From: Strigops habroptila
Taxonomy: Eukaryota; Chordata; Aves; Psittaciformes; Psittacidae
Assembly: GCF_004027225.2 (NCBI RefSeq)
Contig: NC_044278.2
Coordinates: forward strand, 96,216,743-96,280,742
DNA: 64,000 nt
Direction: 5' to 3'
Shown: in pieces, positions 28,301-38,305 of the stretch
Layout of the letters: each line of letters starts with the position of its first letter
Numbering within the stretch: the first letter of the stretch is position 1
Notes under the pieces: model-generated
What the model was told of the DNA's origin: nothing
The model's input: the letters and a program-made list of their open reading frames with translations, nothing else
The model's database searches: none
Position numbers and translations under genes: made by a program

Positions 28301-31300
28301 TCATATTTCCTAAAAATATTTCTGAATGTTTTATTCCAAAAATAACTGACCTTGTCAAACCTTGGATCAAGTCCCTAATTACTGCAGCCTTTCTGTTTCA
28401 CAGCAATGACTTTACATAGCTGGTCCTGGCTCAGCCAGTGCAATTCACAGTGCTAAGCCAGGCCTCTGTTCTCCCTATACTAGAGAAGGGTAATGAATGT
28501 CACAGTTGCCAGCACGCTGAGTAGGGAAAACACAAAAACAAACAAACAAACAAACAACAAGGGGGAAAGCCAAAGAGTGAGTTGTATACAAAATTCTCCC
28601 CACCTTTTCAGGGGTTATCAATCCAGAGTACTGACAAGCTGACAAAGTAGCTTACTGACTCATGAACATAGGGCAATTCTTCTGAATAATGTCCCAAGAC
28701 TTCCCCACAACTCCCTTTCAGAGTTTATTACCACTACATCAGGAGCAATGTGGCTGTTTTAAAACAGATTCCGAACCACCACAGTTTACAGTCCAGCTTA
28801 TTAAGGATCTGAATCAATCACTGACTTATTTTCCTGCGTGAAGTCATACTCACAACTTGAAGCAAGTTTGGCACAACTATGATCACAAGAGGCCCTAAGT
28901 TGAGGATCAGACCAGGCAGCTAGGCTGAATGTGTCTTACATATAGATGCACAGAGTCTAGTCATCAACCTGGGAATCAAAGCTGTGGGGGCATAATGCTG
29001 GAAGAAAACAGCGGACACTTTTCTCTTACTCTGTATGCTGAGCATAAAAAAAAAAAAAAGTCAGTGTCCTAAACTGATTTCAATGATCAATATTCTGGAT
29101 TTGTTCAGTGTAGCTTTTTGGCTCAAGGAGATGTTGACAAAAGGCACAGTGTATTCAGGTAATTTATCCTCACATATTATTGTTAGACAAAATCAGATTA
29201 ACACCCTGCTCTCCACAAGCAGTAGCAGTTAAATGTAGACAGAAAAAAAACCCACTATAAATTAAGGGAAATGGGAGTGACTGCACTGAGCAGACACCAA
29301 ATGTGATTATTCAGGTAAAAGTTTCCTGGCAAAGTCAACAACAAGACATTAAGCATTATCTTCAATGTATATGTCCCTGAATCACCGTCGATTTACACAG
29401 CAGTTCCTCCTAGGTCAGTCTTCTAAAAGACCTCCAATGTTAGAGCCATGGAACTATGCTAGACATAATCAACACTTACTTACCTGCTAATCTAGGTATC
29501 TACCACTACAGTGCTGCAAGATCCACACTTAACACCCATATTAGAATAACTAGAGTAGGACCAGATTTCCTCTCATACAACCTATTCAGTGCCCCAGTCT
29601 GAGTCACCCAAGGTTCCTGACTAAGGCTGGTATCGTAACTTGCAGCCAGCAACTTCTTTACCTGTCTATTTTAATTCAGCTGTAGGCACTAACCTGGTTT
29701 CCCCACTGGAAAAATTTAGGCTTAAATCTATAGTGGATTGTAGATTTATGTGAGGTAGGGCAAATCAATTAACTGAGGCTGTGACACTATCTCCAGAATG
29801 AAAACAACAGGTGCTTAGATAAGATATTTGATTTCTTGTTAATGTAAGACTGAAATTGCCTATAGAATATATTTTTGAAATTCCGGTCCATTAGAGGCCA
29901 ACTATATGTTACCAAAGTGATTAAATTATTTTTTGGGGGTTTTTTCTTCTTTTTAATAAAATATACAGGCAATAATAAATAACCTGAAATCCCCTTTGTT
30001 GTCAATATTCAGAATTGTATCTGAATATTGTATAAGCATCACAGGATCACCAGAAATCTCTTATGGCTCACAGGCTAGTCCACTTTAAAAAAAAAAAAGA
30101 AAAAAAAAATCAAGGATCTTTTAATACCTAGTAAAGGTTTACCCTAAATATACATATAACCATTAACTCCTATCTGCAGTACAAGTTTTCTTTGAATGAG
30201 ACTGGCCTACACTTCTGACAATTAAAATCAGCACCATAACCACTCAATGCAAACTGGATGTTTGATAAGAGTTCTGTATTAGCTAGATATTAGCACTCAC
30301 AAATCAGATTAAATTCCAACCTGTTGCATAAACAAGAGATGAAAACAACTTGAAAAAAGGGACAGACAATACAATGTTGAGTAACACAACAGGAAGTGGA
30401 AACATTAATACGTTCCCTAAGTGGGAGATGCAGATATGGGGATATTCTATGAACTAAAAGACTCACCATGTTGTTAAAGGTACAGAACGAACTACAAGGA
30501 AAAAAGCAACAGCAAGCAAGACTCTCAAGCAACACGATCATAATTTCAACTGAGCCTCAGTTGAATTAAAATTCAGGCACATACACAAATATGTTCTTCC
30601 TTTCAAACTTCAGAGAAATGGACTGTCTACAACAGAAACCCAAGACTGAATGTAACTATTCAGTAAGAAAAGTAAAAACTAGCCTAAAGAGAATAACCAT
30701 AGCAATGGAGACACCGGGAGGGGGGGAATAAAAAATATTCGTGCTTCACAAGATAACCAACTCCTGGCTCTTTATCTATATATGTTTGCTTTGCCTCCCT
30801 GACAACTGGCTGTGTTGAAGTGCAAATACATTTCAAAAAGACAAGAATACTTCAACTATGGAACACGTATCTTTAAACACCCAAATCAGAAAGCTAATAT
30901 ATCCAAGGAGTCTATAATGACCTGAGGCAACTAAACTGTTCCAGATAGAAAGTCAAGCCAAGAGATATAATTTTGGCACTCCTAACTGTCCTCAGACTTT
31001 CTCTGATGACTTTTTACCAAATTCAAGAGTATCAGCCAGAGGCAGACATCTGTATCATTCGCTTAAGCTTTGGCAGCATGACTGTGCTCACCTGACCCCT
31101 AAAAATCAAAGCCACAAGGAACATGTTATGGCACTGCACCTTCCAAATCAATTTTATTGAAATACTGAGCACTTCGAGATTCAAAGTGGTCAAAGATTAT
31201 TTGACATTCAGAACATGATAAAGTGTCTTCTTTCTGCTAGCAAAACCGATTGATAATTTTCAGTGGAAAAAATAAAGTACTTTTTGTGAGCTTGTTTTAA

Positions 31301-34300
31301 CTTTTTAATTCTTCTTTTAAAAAAATACTGAATTAGAAGTAGACAAGTGATTTTAAGAACACTCAAGTTTGATGTGACTGAGACTTTCAATGAACTTTGT
31401 TGCTCTGGGAAGGCTGAAAGGCTTGCAGTTCCACCTCACAACGTGAAAAAACACTTGCAATAATGCCTGTCATAGCTCTCATTAAAGGATACTATACAAC
31501 AAAACTAACTACAATCCCAAACATTTCAAGAGCGGACAAGATGGTGTGTTTAAAGGTTATAGCCTAAAAAGCATAAATTGGAAGCAATATGCTTGATTTC
31601 GTCATGTAGGAGGTGAGAAAGATTGACTTTCACCAGCACCTCACATATAGATCTTTGACATTATCCAGGATATAGGTTTACATGAAAACCATTCCTATTG
31701 CACAGAAAACAGGAGACTATAAGAAATCCTCTTATAAGTATTTCTACCATTACCATGCTTAAGCTTGCTATGTTTTCTACTGTCTTAAATTCTCACATTT
31801 GATTTTGTTGGAGAAGGGCAGGGGGAAGATAATAGGAGAGCTACTCTAACAGATTAAACCCCTGCCTCTACCAACATGAGAAGCAAACTCACTGTGCAAC
31901 TCTGCCAGCATGACAAAGCAGGAAATACTAACCTAAACTTTGGTTCCAAATTTGGATGCACACTCAACACAGGCCATTCCAGCGCAGTGTTTATGACCCC
32001 AGAATGCCAAGACAAAAGTCATGCTCAAAGGATTTTGACTTTTGAAAGCAAGGAAATCCAGTAGCAATCCTCAAAAACCAATAGAAAAATAAAATTGCTC
32101 AACAGTTTAAAGAAAACAGAATGTATCGCTGCAAAAGCATAAGGTGGGCAATGTTAGGGAACAATATTTCATATGTGTGAATGTTGGGGTTATTTTTTAA
32201 GCTCAGCAGATCTTACACACAAATAAGCACATAAGCAAGGAGTCAGTCTGCAACGTGTTACTTAACAAAGCTGCTGTGTGCCTACAAGCCCAATTAAACT
32301 TGGTCTCCTAGGTATACTATTTACATGTATTTGGAATACTACAGTATTTAAGCCATCATTGGAAAGCATGCTGATGTCTACTGACCAACACTAAGTTTTA
32401 CTGTGTGAACACATCAGCAATACTGCTGCTGTAGTTACATATGGATCTAACCGTATATTCAGAGAGAATGATAAAGTAGCAATTACACTAAGATTGCACT
32501 GTTTGATGGTCACACATGGTATGAATAAAACCCTTGGGAAAAAAAGAAAAACTGTGGTGATGTCATTATATGCAGGACACCTTCCAATTTCCAGGTCAGA
32601 AATAGGTCTTTCCAGCCCTTAGCATATTTTTAAGCTCCCAAAATATTCTTAATTGGTTGAATTCCATTTGGATTTTAGTTTGTCTCAAAATGTCTTAGTT
32701 ATGCTCTTGTACGTATGTGAAATGCAGTGCAGAGAAACAGGCTTTCACCAAGGCTGCATGCAGCCTGGCAAGTCATCAAAACAATGTTTCTTGTAGTAGT
32801 CTAGATCCAGAGAGCACCTTATTCATTGCTGTGGATGAAAAACACCTATCCCAAGTCCACCTGGATTACGGAAACATTATAGTCTGTTTTTCTGTTTCAA
32901 AACAACTAAGTTAGCATGTCCTTCTGTTACATCGTTTGTTTATAAGTCAAACTCATCTCTAAGCCAGTTTTACCATATCAATAATAATTACGATGCTGAA
33001 GAGTATGCGTGAGATACTCTAGTGAGATAAAAAGCTCACAAAAAGCTTTTGTTATTGAACAGTGCTGTTTCCAGCTGCGATATTAAAATGAAATTTCAGC
33101 CTGAAAATTTTTGGAAAAATACCTTGATATATCAACTCAACCACTTTGAAATCTGCTCAGGTAAGTACATTTTATCCTCTCAAACCTCATTCTATAAAAT
33201 ACTGCTGAAAAAAAATAATAGTAAGAGACCTTCATTACACAACTAACAAAAGGTAAGGTGAAATACATGGGGCATCAAAGAATCAAGAGCTTTAGCAATT
33301 TCAAGCATACATCAGATTCAAGTTTTGGTAGTGCTGTGTTGGTGCTTTGTATGTGAGTATCAAAACACCATTGATACATATTTACCCACCTTAGATTCAG
33401 AGCTCAGTCTTAGAAACTTCACTACAAACTGCAAATAACTGAAGTATATAGATGGTCAAATTCAACCATTTGTTTACATTTCTACTGTACAATAGTAATA
33501 GCTACGTGTTTTCTGTTTCCACAGAAAGACATTATTAGTGTTTAACCCTTCCATCCACTGTAGCACACTTGTCTCACTCAAAACTATTCAGTTAAATTGT
33601 GACTACACATGTACTGCTGAAGCCATAGCTCTAAGATTTAAGAGTGTATTCCAAGAGGACAGAAAATTTGCTAGTAAAAGGCTTGGTATTTCAGACTAAC
33701 TGAAACAATGGGGAAGCTGAACTGGAGAAAAATCAATCAGCCAAGTGCAAACTGGGCTAATGAAGTACAATAGGTTTTTTTGATATGACAGTGAGCCCTT
33801 GCTGAACTTAATGTGTTTAAATTGCTTTCTTGCTGAAGACATCCAAATCCTGTATTTTTTTCCTAAGCTTTCTATAAAAATGGAGAAGGTGAAGAGGACC
33901 ACTATTTTTAGCAAATGCTAAAAGCTCACACCCTATGTGAAGGTTCATTCTTCTGCTACCATAACCAGCACAAAGCATACTATGGGTGAAAAAGCCTATA
34001 ACTATTGTTGGACTCAAGCAATATAATATAGAATTTATCTGAAAGTGCTTCAAAAATTAAAGGAACAGTCACCTTAAAATATCTGTACTTTCCAAAATCT
34101 TTTGTTGCCAAAAAAACCTTCACAAAAACATGGATCTAATGGCCCTAGGTAAGACAAAGGGTTTATAAAGCCATACCATAGAATTAATATCAGAAAAAAA
34201 CTTATGAAGAAGTCTTCCAGGTTCTTGACAATCTAAATGTGTTCATAGTGTTTCTTTAAGAGCTGAATGTGAGATACTGTGATCAGCTAATACAGCTGTA

Positions 34301-37300
34301 CACTTGGTAACTCAATCTTCATACAACTGAGTCAGTGCTTATTTACTAAAAAAGCAGTATGATAAATACTCATGTTAAAAATCCAAACATTAATGTTGCA
34401 AGAAAAGATGAAGCAGGAGATTTTCCTCACTTTCAGAATGACAGTTCAGCCATTACTCCTGTGCGGGAAGTCAGCTGACGGAGAACTCTGGTCTACTTTG
34501 AAAGAAAACAAGTATAGCGAGTCACGCTGCCATTTAAACAAACAGTTCACACTCAGCAGGGGACAAGACACAATGCTGTCCTATGACATAACCAGACAAT
34601 CCCATCAAGCTTGGATCATGTCTTGTCATTGGTATGTATGATCAAATTCTGTTTTACAATTTCTACATGGGAAACAAGTGGTCATTAGCAAATATCTTTA
34701 AAGCTTGTCAATACACCAAAAACTAAGCATAATATTCAAGAGACGTTAAGCCAGAGAAATTTCCCAGAGAAAAGCTTACTAAAAGTCTGGATTTAGTACT
34801 TTATGTAATAGCACACCTAAGATCATCTAAATGTTGTATTTTTGTATAAAATTATCTTCTCCTTCCGCTCCAAGACAACCGCTCTTCAAACGTGTCTGCT
34901 GTACTTTAGCTAACTATTTTATGGTCCTAATATTTGTAGCTGCCTTAAAAAAAAACAAAAAGTGAATCACTTTTTTTAACACTCCTTTATGTTCTGAATG
35001 AAAAATATTTCAAATGCAGCTGAGCATTCCAGTCACTTTTATTATCCTGAATTCGTAAGTTTCTCATAGCATGTTCATTTAAATACCCATCTATACTGAG
35101 CAAATTTTAGGTAGCAGATGTGAACAACAGGAAGTTGACAAGATAACATGACATAATGCTCAAAGGCCAATGTGAACTTGAGGAAAGTTAGCTGCTCTGG
35201 ACCTCATCCTGCCAGCCCTGAAGGACCATTTAAGTGCTCCAGAATTTGATTTGGTTTATGAAAAAATGCTACTTTGATTAGTACAGCCAAAATGGAACCT
35301 GTGACTTCAGCAGCAGACGACCTGGCACTTGCAATATATTCATCTATTTTTGCAGATGCTAAAAAGAGTTAGAAATCCTAGTCACCTGACTGCACATGTG
35401 AAGACCCCTTCAACAGCCAGCTCCACATGTGGAATAGAGCAAAAAACAAGCAATAAGGGTGGGTTCAAGCCCAGACTGTGGCTTGTAACCAAAAGATCAG
35501 ACAATGTCATTGCTCCACAGATGAAAGAGCTATTTGCAGTAATGAACACTACTAGTGAGTCAAAACAGTCATGACGACTCAACTGCCCACTTGATTGAGT
35601 AGCTGAGCACAGCTGGGTCACTTGGAGGAAATTATTTGACATGGGTTTAATTAGAATATTATAATTATCAGTAGCATGGGAAAGAGCAAGTATTTTATGT
35701 GTGCCTATAGTGGTATGTGTTCAAAAAAGCTTCATATAGCTCATGCAACCAAACAAAAACATCAGAAAATGGGAAAGATTAGCACACAGACGTAAAAGAG
35801 GACAGCAGATGGTAATAGACAAAAAGAAAATAACCATGTGTGGAACTAGAACTTTTTTTTTTTCCTTCCGAAAGTTTCATCACTAAACTGGTGTTTTAAA
35901 AATGTTTAGGCTCACTTGATCACCTAGTGGCAAAGCCATACAATGCAATACGAGACACAGAAATTTCCTTCCCAAACAAGCATGGTGTGTTATCACATAA
36001 ACTCTGCTTGGTCTGGAAACGGGAGAGGGAGGAAAGGGACGTATTTTCACAATCCCAATCCCATGTTAAATACCAAGAGCAGTAGCACCTCCTCAGATAG
36101 TAGAGGCAGCATTACATAAGAACAAGCAAAGCAGGGAGATTGAAGTTATTACATCCCATGTGAAAAATACATTATATACTTTGTCCAATACTAATAATGT
36201 TCCTTATACAAAACAACTCCAGGGTTTGATCCAGTGCCAGACAGAACTGGATACACTTCCTAAAACACATGTTTAACCTACAGTTTCTGTCTTTTAGCAA
36301 CTCACATTACTGAGCAAGAGAATGCTGGCCCACCCCAAATGAAGTCCTGCTTATAAAGGGAGAGCTGCAATATAGACACTAGAAAAGCACAGGTTCTCAA
36401 GACTGATACAACAGGTAGGTTTATAAAAATACACATACGTGAAGAAAAGTTGTAGTAAGCTCAATGGAAAGAAAGGGGTTTGAAAAAGTTGTGCTCTATT
36501 CTGTGCTTTTGGACATGCCATGTTGTTAGAGAAACGGCTCATCTCCCAAACTGTACCTAATTGATCGTACAGCACTGTACAGAGAAAGCAAAGTTTTCAC
36601 GACCTCACCAGGCTCACCAGCTATGGCTCTGAAACACGGTCTTGATACAAAGAAAAGACAAAGTTTAACTGCGAAGGTCAACTCGGAAGCTGTGTCACAG
36701 TTTAAAAACTGAGGAATAACTTAAGTTTTAAAAAAAGAAGTTGGGTACCAAGCTATAGTCAGCAACTGCATTTGTTCCAGCTGTCTGAGCTCTGCTTACT
36801 TTTGAAGAAGCCCCCATACTGAGTATTTCATGAAGATGCCACTTAGGACAACTAGTTGTTGTCTCTGGGAAGTCTGTGTTTTACAATTTTGCCACCTATT
36901 AATAGTCAACCTACCTGCCCATAGTTGTCTATGCCAGTTACTAATCTATTTAAGTTTAATAAATCAAAAGCTGTCCTTAGGGACTGGCCAAGAGTCGTAA
37001 GTCCTTCAGCTTGAAGGTTTTTCAGTTCATTCATAAACGTTGCATGGTTTTCCTTCCAGCCAGCCTGAAAAGAGAAATGTGAGAAGACTTATTCTCCAGA
37101 TACGAGTTTTGCGTTCCTGCTAGGCTACAAAGTGCCCTCCTTGCTGCACGCAGCTCACTACAAATGCTAATAAAACACCTCAAAAGTTACTAATAATATT
37201 TAATGTTATTGCATAAAGACTGGAAAGATTTACTTCTCTTAGAGCTCCCTATCTATCCAACTAAGGTGGGTTTTTTATTGTTCCACAGGACAAATCTCAG

Positions 37301-38278
37301 CGAAGTCACCGATGCACAACCCCCACAGCTATTTACACCGCTCTCGCACAGCCCTTTCTAGATGGAAGCCAACTGCGCTGCGAGGCGATCTCCAACAGGT
37401 TCGCCGTCCTGTGTCATGCGGACACCCCGCCCCTTCTCCCTCCCCACCCCCCCGCGGTACGTCGGTCCGTTCCCCCGCCCCGGCGGGGCTGAGGGAAGTG
37501 CCGTCCCCTTCCGAGTCCGGACTCTTCGGGCTGAAGTCGCTCCTTTCCCCGCTCGCCCCTTCCAAGCTGAACTCTCCTTGGAGTTGCTGTCACTTCTCCC
37601 AACTTGAATAAATATCCCCCACAGTTCATTGCTGCTCGCACACACCACACAGGGAAAAAATGTCGGCCATGTTGATGTCAGCGCTGCCGCCGCCGCCGCC
37701 GGAGCCCGTGTGTGCCGCGCTGCCCCGGACCGCCGGCAGCCCGGGCGAGGCGGGCGGGGGGGCGGCCGCCGGCAGCGGCCCGCGGCGGCGCGGAGGGGCC
37801 GGAAGGAGGCCGGGGGGAGCGGCGGGGGGTGGGGAGAAGGGGAGTGAGCGGGGGTTACCTTGATAGCGTACGGAGGCTCCTCGAAAGTGACCAGCATGTA
37901 CCTGTCTCCCCGGCTGGCCGGGTCCCGGGCTCGGAGCTGCGGCGCGGGGGACAAAGCAGAGGGTGAGCCGAGAGGCGGCGGCGCCGCCGGAGCCCCCCGG
38001 CTCGGCTCGGCCCTCCCGTCCCTGCCTGCCCGCACACGCACGCACTCCCGCCCGCCCTCGCCCCGCGCCCCCGGCCCAGGCAGCCCCCCGCGCCCTGCCT
38101 CCCCCTCCCCTCCCCGCGCAGTCACTCTCGCTCTCTCTCGCCTCCTCTCGCAAGGCAGAGCCGGTACCTTCATGAAAGTCTCTACAGCGCCTTTGGCTAT
38201 GTCCAGATAGGTGGTGCCCAGATGGGTGCGCTGGTTCATGGAGGCGGACGTGTCTATCAGGAAGAGTAAGATGGGCAT
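1202..38278 (-). CDS. INTS6: INTS6, Integrator complex subunit 6 (5' 13 coding exons; 3' end off window)
   Basis: Seen: thirteen exons join to 576 codons plus one base with no stop and with matching splice phases. The N-terminus reads MPILLFLIDTSASMNQR, the von Willebrand A (VWA) start of the INTS6 family. A MIDAS-like metal site is visible: D9-x-S11-x-S13, threonines 86/87 in GLTTLGQ, and D130 in TDGSK. Known: INTS6 (DICE1/DDX26) is a nuclear Integrator subunit that helps dock protein phosphatase 2A, acting in snRNA 3' processing and early termination of RNA polymerase II. Paralogue choice: the short exon 7 segment DGQVDISRPFGPQPW and the WDFY2 neighbour fit INTS6, not INTS6L, which is longer there (family sequences recalled, not searched). 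About 310 C-terminal residues, including the conserved C-terminal INTS6 region, lie beyond the left edge. Expression appears to come from a CpG-island promoter, as for a housekeeping gene. No frameshift or broken exon was seen. Confidence 0.97.
1437..1652 (-). CDS. INTS6: INTS6 coding exon 12 (residues 463-534)
   Basis: Seventy-two codons from AKIESDRVIGSVGKKV to GFQIALLNK. The donor is AAG|GTAAGC. The acceptor is TTAAG|GCC, with A instead of a pyrimidine at -3, and its upstream pyrimidine tract is made largely of a TTTA microsatellite. The border is fixed by the protein: exon 11 ends LSQQ and this exon begins AKIESD, as in the family. Confidence 0.97.
1653..3275 (-). other. INTS6: INTS6 intron 11
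   Basis: 1.6 kb of AT-rich sequence between exons 11 and 12. It contains the AAAT microsatellite next to the exon 12 acceptor. Short open frames on both strands around 1.75-2.07 kb have no splice or family support. Confidence 0.85.
1662..1683. repeat. (AAAT)n microsatellite in an exon 12 splice acceptor
   Basis: About five AAAT units on the plus strand, read as TTTA in the INTS6 transcript. The repeat lies roughly 8-30 bases upstream of the exon 12 acceptor AG, so it occupies the place of the pyrimidine tract. Confidence 0.9.
3276..3386 (-). CDS. INTS6: INTS6 coding exon 11 (residues 426-462)
   Basis: Thirty-seven codons, PLKKAVRMMGAPNLIADNVE then YGLSYSVISYLKKLSQQ. The acceptor is TTCAG|CCT and the donor CAG|GTAATG, both between codons. 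Confidence 0.96.
3387..3799 (-). other. INTS6: INTS6 intron 10
   Basis: A 413-base AT-rich intron; nothing else is visible in it. Confidence 0.85.
3800..3894 (-). CDS. INTS6: INTS6 coding exon 10 (residues 394-425)
   Basis: Completes an aspartate codon, then DLFKVHKAKPTLKWRQSFES followed by YLKTMPPYYLG. The acceptor is ATCAG|ATG with few pyrimidines close to it; the donor is GGG|GTAAGA, between codons. Confidence 0.96.
3895..4402 (-). other. INTS6: INTS6 intron 9
   Basis: A 508-base intron with a short ACAC run near 4039. No gene or mobile element was recognised. Confidence 0.85.
4403..4535 (-). CDS. INTS6: INTS6 coding exon 9 (residues 350-393 plus one base)
   Basis: Reads VYVSNSAKYSELGHPFGYLK and ends YNYPVLLPLL plus one base. 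The acceptor is TGCAG|GTA and the donor TAG|GTAAAT. It belongs to the conserved middle region after the VWA domain. Confidence 0.97.
4536..4674 (-). other. INTS6: INTS6 intron 8, GC-AG type
   Basis: A 139-base intron that starts GCAAGT and ends TTGCAG on the transcript strand. A pyrimidine-rich stretch (TGTGTTTTGTTGCAG) precedes the acceptor. GC-AG introns are a known minor class spliced by the U2 spliceosome, usually with a strong remaining donor consensus, as here. Confidence 0.93.
4675..4827 (-). CDS. INTS6: INTS6 coding exon 8 (residues 299-349), GC donor
   Basis: Fifty-one codons from PPRTSHPVVKFSCTDCEPMV to ERKSPQTCWQ. The acceptor is TTTAG|CCA. The donor is CAG|GCAAGT: a GC dinucleotide in an otherwise ideal donor, with no usable GT at that codon border. 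The next exon continues exactly as the family protein does, so the GC border is real. Confidence 0.96.
4828..7670 (-). other. INTS6: INTS6 intron 7
   Basis: 2.8 kb without a supported gene. It contains small local inverted repeats at about 6061-6130. Open frames on the minus strand at 5.74-6.04 kb match nothing I recognise and lack splice support. Confidence 0.85.
6109..6130. repeat. Small inverted repeat in INTS6 intron 7
   Basis: AATGATACT and AGTATCATT are perfect 9-base arms around TGAT. A second local inverted repeat of the form ACTGCTC...GAGCAGT lies just before it, at about 6061-6078. Confidence 0.8.
7671..7825 (-). CDS. INTS6: INTS6 coding exon 7 (residues 247-298)
   Basis: Begins by completing an aspartate codon, then GQVDISRPFGPQPWHSCHKL, and ends PESFWPDQNSPTL at a codon border. 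The acceptor is TGTAG|ATG and the donor CTG|GTATGT. The length of the DGQVDISRPFGPQ segment is the clearest in-window mark separating INTS6 from INTS6L. Confidence 0.97.
7826..8686 (-). other. INTS6: INTS6 intron 6
   Basis: An 861-base intron with AT-rich single-copy-looking sequence; nothing further was recognised. Confidence 0.85.
8687..8812 (-). CDS. INTS6: INTS6 coding exon 6 (residues 205-246 plus one base)
   Basis: Completes the split glycine, then reads RSYCVCSPRMLNQCLESLVQ and continues through KVQSGVVINFEKAGPDPSPID. The acceptor TCTAG|GTC and donor ACG|GTACTG keep phase with exons 5 and 7. It is the end of the VWA fold and the linker to the middle domain. Confidence 0.96.
8813..9846 (-). 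other. INTS6: INTS6 intron 5
   Basis: A 1.0-kb intron; no RNA gene, mobile element or extra exon was recognised. Confidence 0.85.
9847..10030 (-). CDS. INTS6: INTS6 coding exon 5 (residues 144-204 plus one base)
   Basis: Reads LHLPLNSPLPGSELTKEPF, then WDQRLFALVLRLPG, and ends at MCEVTG plus the first base of a glycine codon. The acceptor is TTCAG|CTC and the donor GGG|GTGAGT. This is the C-terminal part of the VWA domain. The stretch ITAPESEQMTGVPVDD differs from the human sequence as I recall it, in a region that varies between paralogues. Confidence 0.97.
11052..11080. repeat. (AAAT)n microsatellite
   Basis: Interrupted AAAT/AATA units in INTS6 intron 4. Confidence 0.85.
11578..11978 (-). 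mobile_element. CR1 LINE fragment (3' part, antisense to plus strand)
   Basis: Read on the plus strand it starts with the reverse complement of a CR1 3' end (GAATGGTTTGGGATGGAAGG), then the familiar blocks TTCCAACCCCCTGTCATAGG, ACACCTTCCACTAGACCAGG and CCTTGAACACTGCCAGGGAT, and ends near CGGTGCTCCAGCCCTTG. The LINE sense strand is therefore minus, the same as INTS6. It is 5'-truncated, as most CR1 copies are, and no reverse transcriptase frame survives. The right border is approximate. Confidence 0.92.
13656..13679. repeat. Poly(A) run, 24 bases
   Basis: An uninterrupted A run in intron 4. I saw no retrocopy upstream of it and no flanking target duplication. Confidence 0.9.
16357..16765 (-). 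mobile_element. Older, diverged CR1 LINE fragment
   Basis: Starts GAATCACAGAACTGTGTACA (reverse complement of a CR1 3' end) and continues with recognisable but decayed blocks: GGTTGCTCAGGGTCTTGCCC, CCAGTGTTCAATCACCCACA and CTCAGGCTTCTCTTCTAAAG. It is more diverged than the copies at 11.6 and 51.1 kb and appears to belong to a different, older CR1 subfamily. Sense strand minus; borders approximate. Confidence 0.8.
18117..18206 (-). CDS. INTS6: INTS6 coding exon 4 (residues 114-143)
   Basis: A thirty-codon exon isolated between the two largest introns. It reads GRNPFFLEPAIIITVTDGSK and ends in SGIQEE. It supplies the VWA aspartate D130. The acceptor is CTTAG|GGA after a long pyrimidine run and the donor is GAG|GTAAGA; both borders fall between codons. 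It was found by matching the family sequence, since it is too short to stand out as a reading frame. Confidence 0.96.
22329..22613 (-). other. Candidate unannotated cassette exon in INTS6 intron 3 (hypothetical)
   Basis: On the INTS6 strand, an open segment of exactly 95 codons lies between AACCAG|ATAATAATG and TGTATC|GTAAGT. It includes MCLDNLVHFWLDQIKHHLRK near its start and LLWDLEQRVVKLSSCSKE near its end. It is more GC-rich than its surroundings. Both borders fall between codons in this frame, as do the exon 3 and exon 4 borders, so inclusion would keep the INTS6 frame and insert 95 residues into the VWA domain after residue 113. Against it: the acceptor tract is mediocre, AG dinucleotides lie close upstream, no family match comes to mind, and other chance frames of this length occur in the window. 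Confidence 0.2.
23336..23363. repeat. Inverted repeat in INTS6 intron 3
   Basis: AGATTCTCAT and ATGAGAATCT are perfect 10-base arms around an 8-base spacer. Confidence 0.75.
27092..27133. repeat. Perfect 19-bp inverted repeat with 4-base loop
   Basis: AGAACACAAACTTGCAAGC is followed by CTGA and then its exact reverse complement. Two more base pairs are possible beyond one mismatch at the outer end. Either strand of the RNA could fold into a stable hairpin. It lies inside INTS6 intron 3, with no mobile-element context recognised. Confidence 0.95.
28533..28560. repeat. (AAAC)n microsatellite
   Basis: About six AAAC units in INTS6 intron 3. Confidence 0.9.
30003..30030. repeat. Inverted repeat in INTS6 intron 3
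   Basis: CAATATTCAGA and TCTGAATATTG are perfect 11-base arms around ATTGTA. Confidence 0.8.
36915..37064 (-). CDS. INTS6: INTS6 coding exon 3 (residues 64-113)
   Basis: Fifty codons from AGWKENHATF to GIDNYGQ between TTCAG|GCT and CAG|GTAGGT, both borders between codons. It carries the GLTTLGQSL segment with the VWA MIDAS threonine(s) at residues 86/87. It is followed by the longest intron in the window. Confidence 0.97.
37065..37858 (-). other. INTS6: INTS6 intron 2
   Basis: A 794-base intron. The part from about 37.38 kb to exon 2 belongs to the CpG island and contains a GCC repeat (37685-37701) and GC boxes. A short frame MADIFSLCGVCEQQ begins at 37670 in a good start context (AACATGG). 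Confidence 0.85.
37859..37936 (-). CDS. INTS6: INTS6 coding exon 2 (residues 38-63)
   Basis: The acceptor CGCAG|CTC and donor AAG|GTAACC enclose 26 codons, LRARDPASRGDRYMLVTFEE followed by PPYAIK. This is the second segment of the VWA domain. Both borders fall between codons. Intron 1 is only 231 bases and very GC-rich. Confidence 0.97.
38168..38278 (-). CDS. INTS6: INTS6 coding exon 1 (residues 1-37)
   Basis: Begins at the ATG with A at -3 (CACTATGCCC) and encodes the first VWA strand with the DTSAS MIDAS loop, ending at ETFMK. The donor AAG|GTACCG falls between codons. The frame stays open into intron 1, which makes an artefactual 306-codon reading frame. The start was chosen because it matches the conserved family N-terminus and the only upstream AUG in the predicted leader is immediately followed by a stop. 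Confidence 0.97.
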
Positions 38279-38305
38279 AGTGCGGAGGGGCCGGCGGCCG
38301 GGCGG

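Larger units (their letters stand above)
18207..36914 (-). other. INTS6: INTS6 intron 3 (18.7 kb)
   Basis: The largest intron, rich in A/T (especially 19.2-22 kb). I recognise no complete gene or mobile element. Visible structure: A runs near 18.85 and 28.21 kb, an AAAC repeat at 28.53 kb, inverted repeats at 23.34, 27.09, 30.00 and 30.55 kb, and one open segment with good splice borders at 22.33-22.61 kb on the INTS6 strand. Confidence 0.85.

Noticed and set aside
15460..33062. Shared ~20-base match (AAAGCTTTGTTATTGAACAG at 15.46 kb and a near copy at 33.04 kb)
   Set aside because: The similarity does not extend on either side, and short AT-rich matches like this are expected in 64 kb.
37358..38278. 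A 306-codon minus-strand reading frame as one intronless protein
   Set aside because: It is INTS6 exon 1, intron 1, exon 2 and part of intron 2 read through. Only 38278-38168 and 37936-37859 match the family, and both are bounded by proper splice sites.
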